Notes under the pieces: generated by a model
What the model saw: only the letters and a program-made list of their open reading frames with translations
The model's database searches: none
Told to the model about the DNA's origin: nothing
Origin: Enoplosus armatus
Taxonomy: Eukaryota; Chordata; Actinopteri; Centrarchiformes; Enoplosidae
Assembly: GCF_043641665.1 (NCBI RefSeq)
Contig: NC_092200.1
Coordinates: forward strand, 9,989,694 to 10,053,693
Length of the DNA stretch: 64,000 nt
Direction of reading: 5' to 3'
Shown: piece after piece, positions 1 to 62,867 of the stretch
Layout: each line of letters begins with the position of its first letter
Numbering within the stretch: the first letter of the stretch is position 1
Position numbers and translations under genes: made by a program

Positions 1-3000
1 TTCCATGTTTACTTTTAATGAGTCTAAACATGCCAATCCATCCTCCATTTGCTGATAGGTAAGAATATTTACTGTATATTTGCTTTGCTCAAAATCCTGT
101 CCTTGATCTACTTTAAGCATGCACGAGTTGATGCCCCATTTCAGAATTTCCCTTTCATCATAAGATGTAGATGTCTTGCTGTCATATGAGTTTGAAAGGT
201 TTTTCATGCAAGTGAATGAGTAAAAAAAGTTGTTTTGAACTGGATTTAATCATGTTCGGGGAAACACTTCTTAAACAGTCTTTAATATGTATAATCTGAA
301 ATTCTAGATCTCCTGCAAATTTTAGCAGGCATGGACAGTAACTCCAATCATTGATGTACGTGAGAACCAGAACCACATGATCCTCAATATACCTGCAGTG
401 ATATAATGTTCTTTTCATTGAGCCTGAAAGCTCTTTACAGCAACCCTTGATGAGATATCGCACCTCTTGCTCTCCTAAACTGAGAAAGCGCAAAAACCTG
501 TAACCTCAATCCTTATTTCCATTTCTCACATTCAACACAAATTATTCTTCAATAATGTGCTTCCCACGTTGTAGGCCTGTGTGGGTAGCACACATAGCGA
601 GACTGAGAAGGTGACAAAGCTGGATCAGGATGATAAAATCTACAAACATCTGGCTGCAGCCAAAGACAAAGAGCTCTCCATGTTTGAAAAATGAAAACTG
701 TATGTGATGGCCTACAGTCTTTTTATAGAGTGATGACACTGTGCAATTTAAAAAGGGTCGGAAATGAAATAAAATATTTTCACAAGACAGTCTTGGTTGG
801 AGGTTATTTAAACTGTGCTCATATCTTGAAATCCCATAACAAATTTCCCTTGTAAACGCCTCACTGCATTTCAAAATGACCCATGTTTTGTTTAAAATTT
901 TCACAAAGATGTTTTGACTGGTAATAATCACGCCGAAAATCACCCGAGTTTAAACAGTCATTTCCAAATCCCTGTTATTTTTACATGCATGAAAAGAAAA
1001 AAAACAGCAACCAAAAAGTCCAATTGGACATAGTTGTGGCCATGTTACATTGCATGGTGGTTTGGAAAGAGGAGTTACTTTCTCCTTTGGTCCACGCAGA
1101 CAACACCAGATCCCTCGCGGTCTGGAGGAGGAATGGATCTGTCAGCGAAAAAGATTGAAAGGATCAAACGTTGGTCATATGTGGGCACCTCATTGAGTCT
1201 GAAGAGATCATATGGTGAGAAAGCAGCTCAGGGAAGCTCCCTTTGGAAACATGGCAACATGGCCAACACCTGGATGACCACTTGTGGGTGAAAAGACATC
1301 TCTAGCCCCCTCTGTACTTCCCCTGTCTGAGATGACTTTGGAGACAATTACATGTAGGCGTAATTGGTGAATTGGAACCAGCATGGTATGTCTCTGATGA
1401 AAGCCACATTGCCTATGGCTTCAACTCAGCCCACTCCCTCCATTGTGAAATGCTTTGCCTTTTATTCTCTTTCCACGCCTCCTCTTTCTCTTTTTGATTT
1501 TCTTCTTTCTTTTTTTTTTTTTTTTAAGGCTGAAGGCTATTTTTGGGTCTGGAAGTCCTCCCCTTTAAGTGGTACAATCGTATTTGTGGTTTGGTTCCTG
1601 TGGCAGGGTAATTCATCAAAGAAAATGTGTGTGACAGCCACCTAGCTTGCAGTTATCATCCAATTTTAAACTTGGAATAAACAGAAAAACAAAAGAGATT
1701 CAAAGTGTTAGTCTTTTCTATATATGAAAGACAATAGTGTCTGCTTGTGGTGATAGATGAAAAGCCCTTTAAGAGCTCAATGAAAAGGTTGGACATCCTG
1801 TAAGAAATGCCCTTTGTCTTTGTCAGCCCCTGCTCTTTCTTTTTGACATTACTTGGAATAGCATACGCAAATGATAAATTAAAGCAGAAGCTGAATAGAA
1901 AGACTGCTGCTTTTGCTGCACGTAGACGTAGACAGCATTTAATACATAAAGCAGGGAGATGTATTCATACACCAGTTAATATACTGTGCCAATATTGTGC
2001 AGAAGAACATAATGACTGGGATTTGATTATCGTGACGCTGAGAAACTTAAAGCAATAGTTTGACATTTTGGGAAATACTTATTTGCTTTCTGGCAGAGGG
2101 TTAGATGAGAAGATTGATGCCACACTTAGACAGCAGCCGGTTAGCTTAGCTTAGCATGAAGACTGGAAACAGGAGGAAACAGCTAGCATGGCTCTGTGTG
2201 AATGTAACAAAATATGTGAGAGAAAATTATGTGAGTGGCATCGATCTCCTCATCTAACTGTTGGTAAGAAAGCAAATAAGCTCCTTTTACTGGTCTTACA
2301 GCCCTTGAGAACTTGGTTTCAACTATTTCTCTACAACATAAAATATTCATTACAGAATTTAAGCAACAATCAAAGTCAGTTGGGATGGAAAAAACAGCTG
2401 TAGGTACTATTTATATATGTTTATATCATTGACAAAATACTTGGTTTTTAGGATTTTAAAGGCTGAATTAAAGTGAGAGATTTTCTTTTCTCAGAGACCA
2501 AACACCAATCGCCCTGCTCCACATGTAGACTCAAATTGCATGAAACTGTTTGTTGCGACCCTAATCTGCTCGAGGCCGTGAGAACTGCATAGGCCAAACT
2601 TTCAGGGTGTTTTTCCTTTCACGGTTAAGGTGCAGAGGTTGACAAATTGACATTGTTGTAGACTTGTGTTTTTCCCCTGTGGTCTGGAGAGAAAAGACGC
2701 CATGGATGAGTGGTTAAAGGGTACAAGATGTTGGACGGACAGACGGAGGAGGTGGAGGTGCGGTGTTTGGTCAGTTGTTTCTCTGAAAACTTTGCTCCTG
2801 TTGCTCGACGCTGACACCCGGCCACCTCCGCCATGTCCCGGAAGTGAATTCCACAGAATTCCAGTGGTGCTGCTGGCCGTGTTTGTTTGTCTTTTATGGG
2901 GAGACAGGACATCAAGGATGTAATCAGATAGACCACTGCTACTCTGCCTTCCCTCTCTCTCTTTATTCTGTCCTCTTACTCTCTCTCTCAATCCCTCCCT

Positions 3001-3580
3001 CTCTCTGAGTCACTAAATTATGGAGAATTATCCCATTTAGCTCATTTAGGCGATCAGAAGATTGGAGACCGTGTTTGTTATTTTGGTGGTTGGTTTGTTT
3101 CCTCTTCCAAGTTGTAAATGGTGCAGAGCAAAAGATATCTTGTATTTTCCATGATGAACTTCCCAAGATCCAATTAAATCCTTCGTATTTGATAGTGTTA
3201 CATCTAAAATAAATACAGTTAATTTAGACAAAACACACGAACTAAAGCCTGCTGGTTGTTTTAACAAACAGACGTGGCCCCCCAACAGTAAATAAATCAC
3301 TCCTCTTTGCCAAGATAGTGTTTGTTGGCACAGTCACATCAATTCAGAGTAAATGTTGTTCGTAGCGAGTTGTAAAGGCTCTCTGGAATGGTGGTCACCA
3401 CTTTTTTCCTATTTACAGATTATCAAGAGTAAATTCAAACCACTGATTCCACTGATCATACGCATTCTCCTTCATGGGGTGATGGGATTTCCCGTGGGGA
3501 CTTGTGTGTTTGTTGTGTTATCTCGGACTGAGTATGTGTGTTATTATAGTATTATAGTGTTGTCTTTTGTGTGTCCCCAG
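1..3580 (+). other. prex2: prex2 intron before visible exon 1 (3' part)
   Basis: No exon of the DH-PH region was recognised. It contains three adjoining minus-strand open stretches (1-180, 182-493 and 542-943) of unknown origin, a T15-20 run near 1510, and a fold-back repeat at 2045-2285. The rest looks like unique intron sequence. Confidence 0.7.
2045..2285 (+). repeat. Dispersed fish repeat with inverted ends (fold-back arrangement)
   Basis: The part from agcaatagtttgacattttg to gaaacagctagcatggctct is a repeat I recognise as abundant in perciform genomes. The segment 2078-2121 reappears inverted at 2237-2280 with about 36 of 44 bases matching, so the element folds back on itself around a core containing tagcttagcttagcatgaag. 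Confidence 0.7.
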
Positions 3581-54197
<50,617 letters not shown>

Positions 54198-55055
54198 TGC
54201 ATTGCATCCAGGAAGATGCTGAAGAGGTCTTGAGGAGCATCCTTGTTCCTATAAAGTTCTCCCTCCACCTGTGAAGGATCAACCTAATTAAAGACAGTTA
54301 TTGGGCCCACTTTTATATGTCTGGAGTAGCTGCCTAAAGTGTAAATAGAATTTAAAAACCGTAAATAGTATTTTTAATACTTTATATTTTTCACTCTTGT
54401 ACTTTATACATATTTTGTGTTTTTTTTTCATATAATGCATCTGACAAGACAATGATTCAGAGTGAGAGAACAAAAGATTTATACCCAGAGAACGGCATTA
54501 AATTAGCCCAATGAAATGGAATGAATCCCATCAGTTCAGCGTCAGCATATTATGGGCTGGAAATCATGTTTGTTTTCATGAGGGACATTTGCATTTCATG
54601 TTATTAGTTTAATTTGCATATGAAATAAGCAAGATAATATTGATTAAAAGGATATTGGATGAAATTTGGCTTTGTATTGTGTTGAAATTAGCCAATAATC
54701 TGTCTGCTTCTCTTCAGCTCTGACTTCTACGCTCCTCTCAGTATTGGTTAACCATATGAATGTGTGTTTTGTAACGTTCCACCAGATGTTTATTCACTTG
54801 TAATGTACATATTTAGTAAGCGAGAGTTTTCCATTGTCTGTTACATGCATGCACATGAAGATTTTCAATGGTTTATCAGTATTAACATTTAATAGGATTT
54901 TGGAAGTAGAGCTATGAGATATGTTCTGTTATTTTATATTGACAGTACTCAGGATTAAAGTGTCTCTCCGTGTTACTTATTATTGGATGTATTAGGTGGT
55001 CTAGCTCACTACTATGCAAACAAACAAGTGGTAATAAACTGCACCAATAAGCTCC
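54198..55055 (+). other. prex2: prex2 3' UTR
   Basis: AT-rich sequence from the TAA to a probable cleavage site about 15-25 nt after the AATAAA at 55033, with TG-rich sequence following (tgtctgtttcatccgtgtgg). It contains two Pumilio-type sites, TGTAAATA at 54340 and TGTACATA at 54804. The exact cleavage site is inferred. Confidence 0.65.
55033..55038 (+). terminator. prex2: prex2 poly(A) signal AATAAA
   Basis: The first canonical AATAAA after the stop codon, in ggtaataaactgc. It is followed by a T/TG-rich stretch at 55060-55100. An upstream ATTAAA at 54954 is a weaker alternative. Confidence 0.6.
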
Positions 55056-55399
55056 AGTAGTGTTTCATATATACTGTATGTCTGTTTCATCCGTGTGGAA
55101 ATTGTTGATTGTTGCTGCAGAAAACTAAAAGGTTGTCATGTATACAGTATGTAAAAATATATTAAAATTGATAACAATGGAAGCTTGACAGTGACCTTTT
55201 ATACACCACCTATTCACCTTGGTTTCATTGTGATATGAAACACTGATTGAACAATGTCAATCTTAGTCCAGCAGACAGATTCTTTATTCTTTATTTATTA
55301 TTTTGGTATCTTACTTACGTTACATACTTAGCCTTTTTTTTTTTGTTTTACTGCTGAACATATTTAAAAAAAAGACTTGTTGAACTTTCAACTTTGTTT

Positions 55400-55590
55400 A
55401 CCGTAATTAGCAGCGCGCACTGCACCTGCGTTAATAGTGCACGTGTTGTTGCGCAGTTGGTTTGCGCGGACGTGTGGCTCCACGTTCAGGTGGGCGCGTT
55501 ACAAGTCACATAACCGCGCTGAACTCGGCGGGCTCGGCTGCGCCCGGAGGATAAATAAATGGGAGTGGCGGTGGCACCGTTAGCAGCGCG
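55400..55590 (+). promoter_or_regulatory. Core promoter of the c8orf34-like gene
   Basis: The base composition changes abruptly from AT-rich to GC- and CpG-rich (cgcgctgaactcggcgggct and similar). A TATA-like ATAAATAA lies at 55551-55558, which would place initiation near 55580. The block lies about 0.35-0.5 kb after the prex2 poly(A) signal, so the intergenic space is very short. Confidence 0.5.
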
Positions 55591-55909
55591 GGCAGCCAGT
55601 GAGCGGAAGATTTGTAGTCCCTGTCACAGAGCTGCCGTGCCATTGGCTTCTACAGGGAAGCTGCCGCCAGAGACTCAGTGAGGCGACAAACTGGGGATGG
55701 TCCCGGGCTGAGTCTCCACAATGAGCCGGGCTCAGAGCCGCCTGCTCCGCACTTGACGCAGCCCTGTCTGAACTTACCGCAGCCCCGCTTGGTGACATTT
55801 TTGCACATTTTAGTCGCCGGGACGCCTCCTGAAGGACGAATGACACCGGCTCACCTCATGATCTCATCCTGCTAAAAAAAAATCTGCTGCGAGGCACAAC
55901 AGTTTCTTC
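55580..55909 (+). other. c8orf34: 5' UTR of the c8orf34-like gene, with three short uORFs
   Basis: Assuming initiation about 30 bp after the TATA-like box, this leader is about 330 nt. ATGs at 55697 (5 codons including stop), 55721 (12 codons, stop 55754-55756) and 55840 (12 codons, stop 55873-55875) all close before the main ATG. An additional UTR intron cannot be ruled out. Confidence 0.5.
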
Positions 55910-55978
55910 ATGGCGTCTCCACAACAGTCAAGGATTCAGTCGTATCTGGAAAAGAATAAAATCGGACCCTTGTTTGAG
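55910..55978 (+). CDS. c8orf34: First coding exon of the C8orf34 orthologue (RIIa-like docking protein)
   Basis: The ATG in ttcttcATGGCG opens 23 codons, MASPQQSRIQSYLEKNKIGP then LFE, ending exactly at donor gtgagt in phase 0. This closely matches the N-terminus of human C8orf34 (vest-1), whose start resembles the dimerisation/docking helix of PKA RII-type regulatory subunits; its cellular role is poorly known. Human C8orf34 also lies directly 3' of PREX2 on the same strand. The remaining exons are beyond the window, since no second exon was found up to 64000. The helix-forming motif IQSYLEKNKIGPLFE fits no other family I recognise. Confidence 0.88.
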
Positions 55979-58900
55979 GTGAGTGCACAAATGAACTCTG
56001 AAGTTCTTGGCTGCCAATTTAAAGCGCCTTTGCTTTGCAGCAGACTGCATTAAATCCGCTTTTATATATAGTTGTGCTAAATGATAAGAGCACACATCTG
56101 CAATGTGAGCTGTCACACTGGAGTAACTGGGGATATATTGAACTGGATCATTACTCACTACACCTCAGCCGATTGCGTTTACATTACAGTACGCGGTAAA
56201 ATTGTTAAAATTGAAAAAGCATTTATTTGTATGCAGTTTGGTGTCTGGTCATCACTGGAGCGGATACCCCACTGAAACGTCCCACTGAGCTCCGTTTAAA
56301 ATGAGATACAGACACACATGAAGGAATATTGACCGCTGTGTTTGCCCTCACTGCCTTTCCAGCACTGATTTTCGTATTTCAAAAGATGATGATGTACTCT
56401 ACCACTGCCTGACTCGACAGTGTTACAGTTTGTGGAAGTTAGGGCCACTCACTTGTAATTCATATTGCACAGCAGCAGGGTTGGATTTACTGTGCGTTCT
56501 GCTACAGAGGACACAGCCGAACTAACTAACCTGCCTGTCTGTCTTGTTTGTCATTCAAGGGATCTGTATGTTCATCCCGGGGTGTTCTCAGTGTGGCATC
56601 TAAGCAACCCAGGGGAGAGCATGACTTCATCCTTTGTTTGCTATTGGATTTCTTTCTGAAAGCACCACTCAGGTGTGAGGCACAGTCAGAGCAGAGATAG
56701 AAAGACAGACGGAAGTGTCCAGTTGAACTGGCTTTTCCCTGAGATTCAGCAGATTTGTGAGTCTGTCACTATCAGTTAAACAAGACTGACAACTGAACTG
56801 TGGTCACCATGAAATGCAAGCTAGGGGATACAGTAGTGCACTGTGTTGGTGGCAAAGCAAAAGTCACATGCACATGATGTGTTTCTGCAAAGTGCTGACG
56901 TTTCAGTTGTGTGCTTCGGCTGGATATGTAGTAGCAGCACACACACACACACATGGGCTGCATATTAAACAGATGTAATAGCAGTAGTGAGGCTTGTTTC
57001 AGCACCGTGGACAGAGACTTACAGTAGCATTTAACCAGCGAGGAAGACGGGAAATCTTATTGAGAGGCCACAGCAGTCAGTGAGGCTCAACTGCACAATG
57101 ATAGTCCTCTGTGTGCTCACTCTGTTTGTTTTTCCTCCCTCCATCTTCCTCTTCCACCTGTCTCCCCCTCTGTTCTTCTGTCTGTGTTCTCTCTTTATTT
57201 TTCCCCTGTGGACAATAAAATTGTGTCTCATTGACGTGACAAAGATTAAAGCAAAGTGCTTTAAAGGTGATGCTTGTGGTGCTGCTGAAAAACACCCTTT
57301 GTTCCAAAACGTCAATGATCTTATAGCTTTTACATGCCGTGTGTTGCATCCTTAAGATGCCTCGCAGAGTTTTTATTTGCAAGCTCATGGATCAGTGCCG
57401 AGTTGTTTGCAGTATTTAGACTGTGAATGGTGTATTGTGAGGCTGCATTGTGCAGTGTAGATTTTCCAGAGGAAACTGTCAGTTTTCTAAAGGGAGTGAG
57501 AAAGAGGTGTAGTAAGGGGAGAATATGTTAAAACTCTCCTGGGTCTGTCACACTCCTCATGAGAAAATGATGTAGCTGCTACGTTGGTGTTGCACTTGGG
57601 AAGAAAACCTTGGCATTGTTGTCCCAAAGAAAACCCTCCCATGTGCATTCAGTTGTGAAGAAACAAGCCTTTCTTTATGAGAAGAATCCAGAGTGGAATT
57701 CTCCATGTAATTTTCTTTTTGATCAGATGTAGAGAATTGGTGCAGCAGAAGTAATAATACAGCTGTTCTGCTACGGTGGGTAAACCAAAAAGAGCTCCTG
57801 AAAGTTTGATTGCCATTCAGACATGAGGACAGCATTTAAAGGGAAAATGTGTCTGTTAAAATAACACGAAACAATTTCCAAATACATGAGCAAAATGTAG
57901 AAACAGTATCAGGGGGCGATTTCATAATGGGTGCTGGAGAAAACGTTATCCAGGGCCCTCTAGGGTGCCCTTCCGGTGATGAAAACTCGATGCAGTGCCA
58001 TATAGGCAGCCATGCATGCTATAAACGGGTTTAGAACTGTTTCACCATAAATGAATCACCCCTGCCCCTCAGACAGCCTTAGTCCCCCCCTGTCATGTAG
58101 TGTCTAAGCTATGAGTCCTCTTACGGTAAGGATACATATGTTAAAGTGCTCCCTCCCTGGGCTCTCTAATCTATACCAAATGGTTTCTTACTTCCTGTTG
58201 TGTAAACACCACCTCGATGTCATCAATTCCTTTACCCCAAACTCTTCATTCTCTTTATTTCTCCCAAACACTCATCTGCAAAGCCCCATCACTGCCTCCT
58301 CACCCCCTTCAGCACACAGCTGCAGTATTAAACAGTCTGTGTAACAGCGAGCAGGGGTTCATTTACTCACTCTGATGAGACACAGCTTATGATTTGCTAT
58401 AGAATTGATCCCCCCCCCACCCCTCTCACTAATGAAATGGTTGCTTTGCAGAGATAGCAAGCTGAGTCAACACTGATGGCATATTCTCCAGAAAAGTGAA
58501 GCAGCCTTTCATAATAATCGAAGTAATTGCGCTCCAGATTGTTGTCAGCCACTTGCCCATTTTTGGTAAATTGATATTCTTTTCAAACACTTACTCTTTT
58601 CCAATCACTTAACAATTTCAGAGCAGCGTGACCTCTCACATGGTTGTGTGGCGTGAAGAATAAAAGTCGGTGTAGCCATTAAAGCATGTTGAAGGCCTCA
58701 TGTTCAGGATACTTTGTCATTCTCTGTATGATACACATACTAAAAACATATAGCAAGCATATGTGTGTTATTTACTCCAGCACACAGAGGTTATTTGTTC
58801 TCATAACATGGATCCAACCTTCAATAGGATCAGTAGGGTTTATCTGCAAGCTTCTGACATTTAAACTCGTGTAATAGGACCAGTGGGTAAAAATGGAGCA

Positions 58901-59662
58901 GTCTGTGTCTTGATAAGCAGACAGTGTAGAAACCCGCTCTCATGTTCCTCCCTGCTGTGATCTATCAATCATATCTTATGCAATATAATTGTTCTACTGC
59001 AACAGTAAACTGATGGATCATGTAGCCTAGACCAAAAACATGTCACTGGATTGAACTGGAATTGGTATAACAGTCAAATGTTGAATCGTAACACTGTTAC
59101 TTGAATATAAGTCTGATAATGTCTATTAAGGCTGTTATGAATACTTGCTGATATTAATGAAGTACGGATGAGTGATGCACTGGATTGGCATTGGATCATA
59201 GAGGCCTCATAAAATATGAACACATCAATGATCAATTTAATTACTATCACCTCATGCTTTTCTTATTTCATGTATAGATATATTTTTCTCTCTTAAAGTT
59301 AAGAAGTGAACTGTAAAGTGATGTTACAGTCTCACAGAATGATCCCAATTAGTTCTGCTCAGCGAAGATAACAGATTTTAAATCGATACAGAATAAAAAG
59401 AGCACTTGTGAAAGAGCACAGCCAACACCTTGAGTTTAAGTGTAGGAATTTGTATCAGTAAGCTGCTCTGTTCTTACTATTGGTGTTGCTACTTATAGTA
59501 AAGTTAAATTACTCTGCTTCTCCCTGTAGATTTCTCTGAGGAGACTATAAAGAATATTCATCCACATGGAAAAAAGGTCAGCTGTGTAGTGTTTTTAATC
59601 TGCTGCTCTGCTCAGGGTCGCAGTAGTGCTGTAAAGAGGTCAGTCACGCAGGCAGGACTTGG

Positions 59663-59688
59663 ACACACACACACACACACACACACAC
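59663..59688 (+). repeat. (CA)n microsatellite
   Basis: A dinucleotide run in the c8orf34 intron, next to a 17-bp tandem duplication. Confidence 0.9.
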
Positions 59689-59690
59689 TC

Positions 59691-59724
59691 TGACCTATTG
59701 ATGCACTTGACCTATTGATGCACT
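59691..59724 (+). repeat. Perfect 17-bp tandem duplication
   Basis: tgacctattgatgcact occurs twice head to tail with no mismatch. Confidence 0.9.
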
Positions 59725-61851
59725 TCCTTAAGAGGTAATTTATTGGACTTGGTGTGATTGGGTTTGGTCTATTTTCACCTACTGTGGTAGCAGTATGCTC
59801 CGTCTTTTTGCCTCAGTGAAATTATGTTACTTCTGTACGCACCCAAATTGTTTTTGTATCTTTCTAATCATTTAATTTTCCATAGTGGTTGATTATTTGA
59901 GAATTTCACTGCAGCTGATCTGCAATCGATATAATTCCTTCATAGCTGTAGAAAATGGGAGGAATGTGTCACAAATATTTGGCATCTGGCTTTGAAATCT
60001 TTGTCGTTCTTGACCTTTTTGAGACACATTAACAGAAACACACACAGACAATTTAGCAGAAGGAGGGAGTTCTTATTACATCTGCACACACCTGGAAACA
60101 AGTCTGTGTGACAGGGTTACTTTGTCATTGGCATACCTCCCACGCAGCTGGTAATAACAACCCAGTAACTTCATTTAAATTTTGGGTTGCTTTGTTATTT
60201 CATTTAAGTTTCTTATTTCACCTCACTCAATATTGATATACAGTACAGTGTGAGAAGTGAAGTGATTTTATGATGCCAGAGAGCTCAGTGGTATGATGAA
60301 GGCAGGTTCATCACCTAACACCTTTATCATGACTAAGCATAGTTAAGAGTTCATCATCTATTTGTATGCGCCTGGGTTATTATAGCATATATTTACATGT
60401 AAACAGAGATGCTAACTCTAATTTGAATTTTAAAATCCTATTAAACAAGCGTGAAGGCATGCTAAAAGTCAATACAATCAATTTAAAGTAAAACGATTTG
60501 CAATTTCCTGTGGTAATTTGTTATGACACCACGTATAAATTGAAATGAGGCCTTTCACTTTTGTTGTCTCTGGGGGACAGGGGAAGACAGTGGACTTCAT
60601 ATTTAGAAATCAACACCATCAAAATTCAGCAGAGAGAAACAGTTTGTGATTGGTTAAACAGCCACAGCCATCCTCAAATCAATTACAGCATGTTCTGGTT
60701 TTCATTTTCTAGATGCCACTTTTTGTTTAGAGCCGGTGATGGTCTTATCAGGGTTGATGACTTGATGTGACAGACGACTGGTCATGCATGGGTTAATACA
60801 GCTCCCCTACAGGTACAGTTGTAGTAATTACTACAAGACAGGCAGCTGAGCAGGCAGCCTAAGGCCTGGTTGGTCCTGGGGGAGTACAGGAGGGGGCAAA
60901 AAGGAAAGGGAAAAGATATCTTGGCGTGAGACGATGAGTGAAGTCCAATATGAGGAAGATTTAGAGCGTGCAGCGTAAGGCGGGGGCAAGGAGTGTGTAC
61001 GGGAAACTGAAAGAGGGTAGAGAGAGAGTACAGTGGCTGCGGTGCATGCTAATAAAGTTATCATGTCCACTTACAGCTGGAGGATGCTGATGGCTGACTG
61101 CTGTGTGTAATTGTTAGTCATGCTGGTGGTGTGGGAGAGCTGATCATCTGATACACAGAACCTTGACAGCTACCCTATATTTGTTTAGCTGGTGACTAAT
61201 GACTGTATGTGTGTGTATGTTTGTCCAAAGAGGGATTAACATGTGTCTGTGCATATGTGTAGTCATATACGTGTGTGCATTTAAACGACATTTTTCTATT
61301 TTAAAACAATACTAATGTATATCGAAACAGTTTTTAGTTGTTGTAATTGTTGCCGATAGAGATCCCTTCCAATTTCATTGTAAATGATGGGGGGACAAAA
61401 TCCACAGTTCTCATTCTCAAGGCCTAGGCAGTCTGAGTTAGACAAATCAAGCAGGTATCTTAAGTTACAGGTTTTTTTTTGGTAAGAAATGTACTCTTTG
61501 TGCTTCCCTGGACAGTGTTTCCTTGCATTTTTTAACAGAACTAAGGCCACAGATTTTGTCTTGACACAGCTGAAGGCAATTGCAAAGGCCAATAATAGTC
61601 TCCATGGGCATGTGAGTATTGTTTTAAGATAGACTTGAAAAATATGAACCCTTAAAGGGTACTACTTTGATAAGTTAACTTTTGCAGTAGAGCCTAAATC
61701 AACGAATTGCTTGAGCTGTATTTTTTAAGAATGTACTTTATAGCGTATATAGAGTTGGATGTTTTATTGTCAAAAATCTATTAAATATGTAGCACTTCAT
61801 AATTCACTGCTGTCCTGACCAAACCAGCAGAGCTGTAACTGAGTTTATGAG

Positions 61852-61925
61852 GCTGCGACTAATGGTTATTTTTTAATTAATTGAAGAATAGTTTTGTCTA
61901 TATAATGTGAGAAAATAGCTCAATA
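61852..61925 (+). repeat. Dispersed fish repeat, 5' part (same family as 37985)
   Basis: Shows ggctgcgactaatggttatt and gttttgtctatataatgtga, the left part of a repeat whose right part resumes near 62345. About 420 bp of unrelated sequence intervenes. Confidence 0.5.
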
Positions 61926-62344
61926 AAAAGACATCAGATGGAGGTGTATAGCATTTATCGGGGCAAGGAAAGATGGGCGATTAGACCCCATCGGTGTGAA
62001 GCATCTTCATCAACCGCAGCAGCATATGAAGATAGGGGAAAGGAAATGATCTGTTGGTGGTGGAGTGCAGCCTGCAGGTGAATGATGGAAACTCTTAGTT
62101 GAATCTCCTGTAACATCCTGAAGGTCATGGCAGGGATAGGGAAGATATTTAAAGAATAGCATCCAAGTACTGTTTGGCTCTAAAGATTGTTGATCAGATA
62201 TGAAGACGGCAGATTTGTGAATGTAGGGAAACAGAAGTGACAGACAACATTAGAGCAAGAAGAAGTGGTAGAAATTTAAATATAGAGGAATAAATCAAAA
62301 TGTAAGAGAAAAGATCTTCCTTATTGAGCATTCAACAAAGCTTA

Positions 62345-62520
62345 ATTGAAAAGTTTACTTGTTTAGACCAACCAACAATCCAAGACCCAAATATGTTTAA
62401 TTTTCAATGGTGTAAAAAAGAAACATCTCACATGTAAGAATTTTGAGCATTTTCACTCTAGAAATTACCAATTGTGATGTCACTGATTTGTCAACTGATT
62501 AGTTGATTACTTAACTAATA
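62345..62520 (+). repeat. Dispersed fish repeat, 3' part (same family as 37985)
   Basis: Shows ccaaccaacaatccaagacc, catctcacatgtaagaa and ttgtcaactgattagttgat, the right part of the repeat begun at 61852. Confidence 0.55.
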
Positions 62521-62835
62521 GTGAGCCAGTCCCACGTTACTCATGGTCAAAATACCCCCAGCGAAATGGACCAGGCTATATTTCTCCTGCTGCGAAACAT
62601 GGGCGTAGTGATGAAAATGGACTTGAGGCAGTGCTGCGGGACGGAGCGAGTGAGGAGTGAGGGCATCCATTACTTGTGTGTATCAGTGGGGCAGATAAAA
62701 GCGTCTCTTCTGATGAGTATTATCTGGTAGTGCCAGCCTGGTCAGGTGACATTGCCTCTCCCACAGTCTCCTCTTCCGCATGAACTCTTCTGCTCTTGTC
62801 TGCCTGCTTATTCAAGGTCTGGATCTCTTCCAGTG

Positions 62836-62867
62836 GCATCTCTGTCTCTCTCTCTCTCTCTCTCTCC
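62836..62867 (+). repeat. (TC)n microsatellite
   Basis: A CT-dinucleotide run in the c8orf34 intron. Confidence 0.85.

Noticed and set aside
55678..55875. 65-codon frame opening with GTG and overlapping the c8orf34 leader
   Set aside because: It has no ATG at the stated start, overlaps the 5' UTR, and has no conserved protein features; only the internal short uORFs are retained as an observation.
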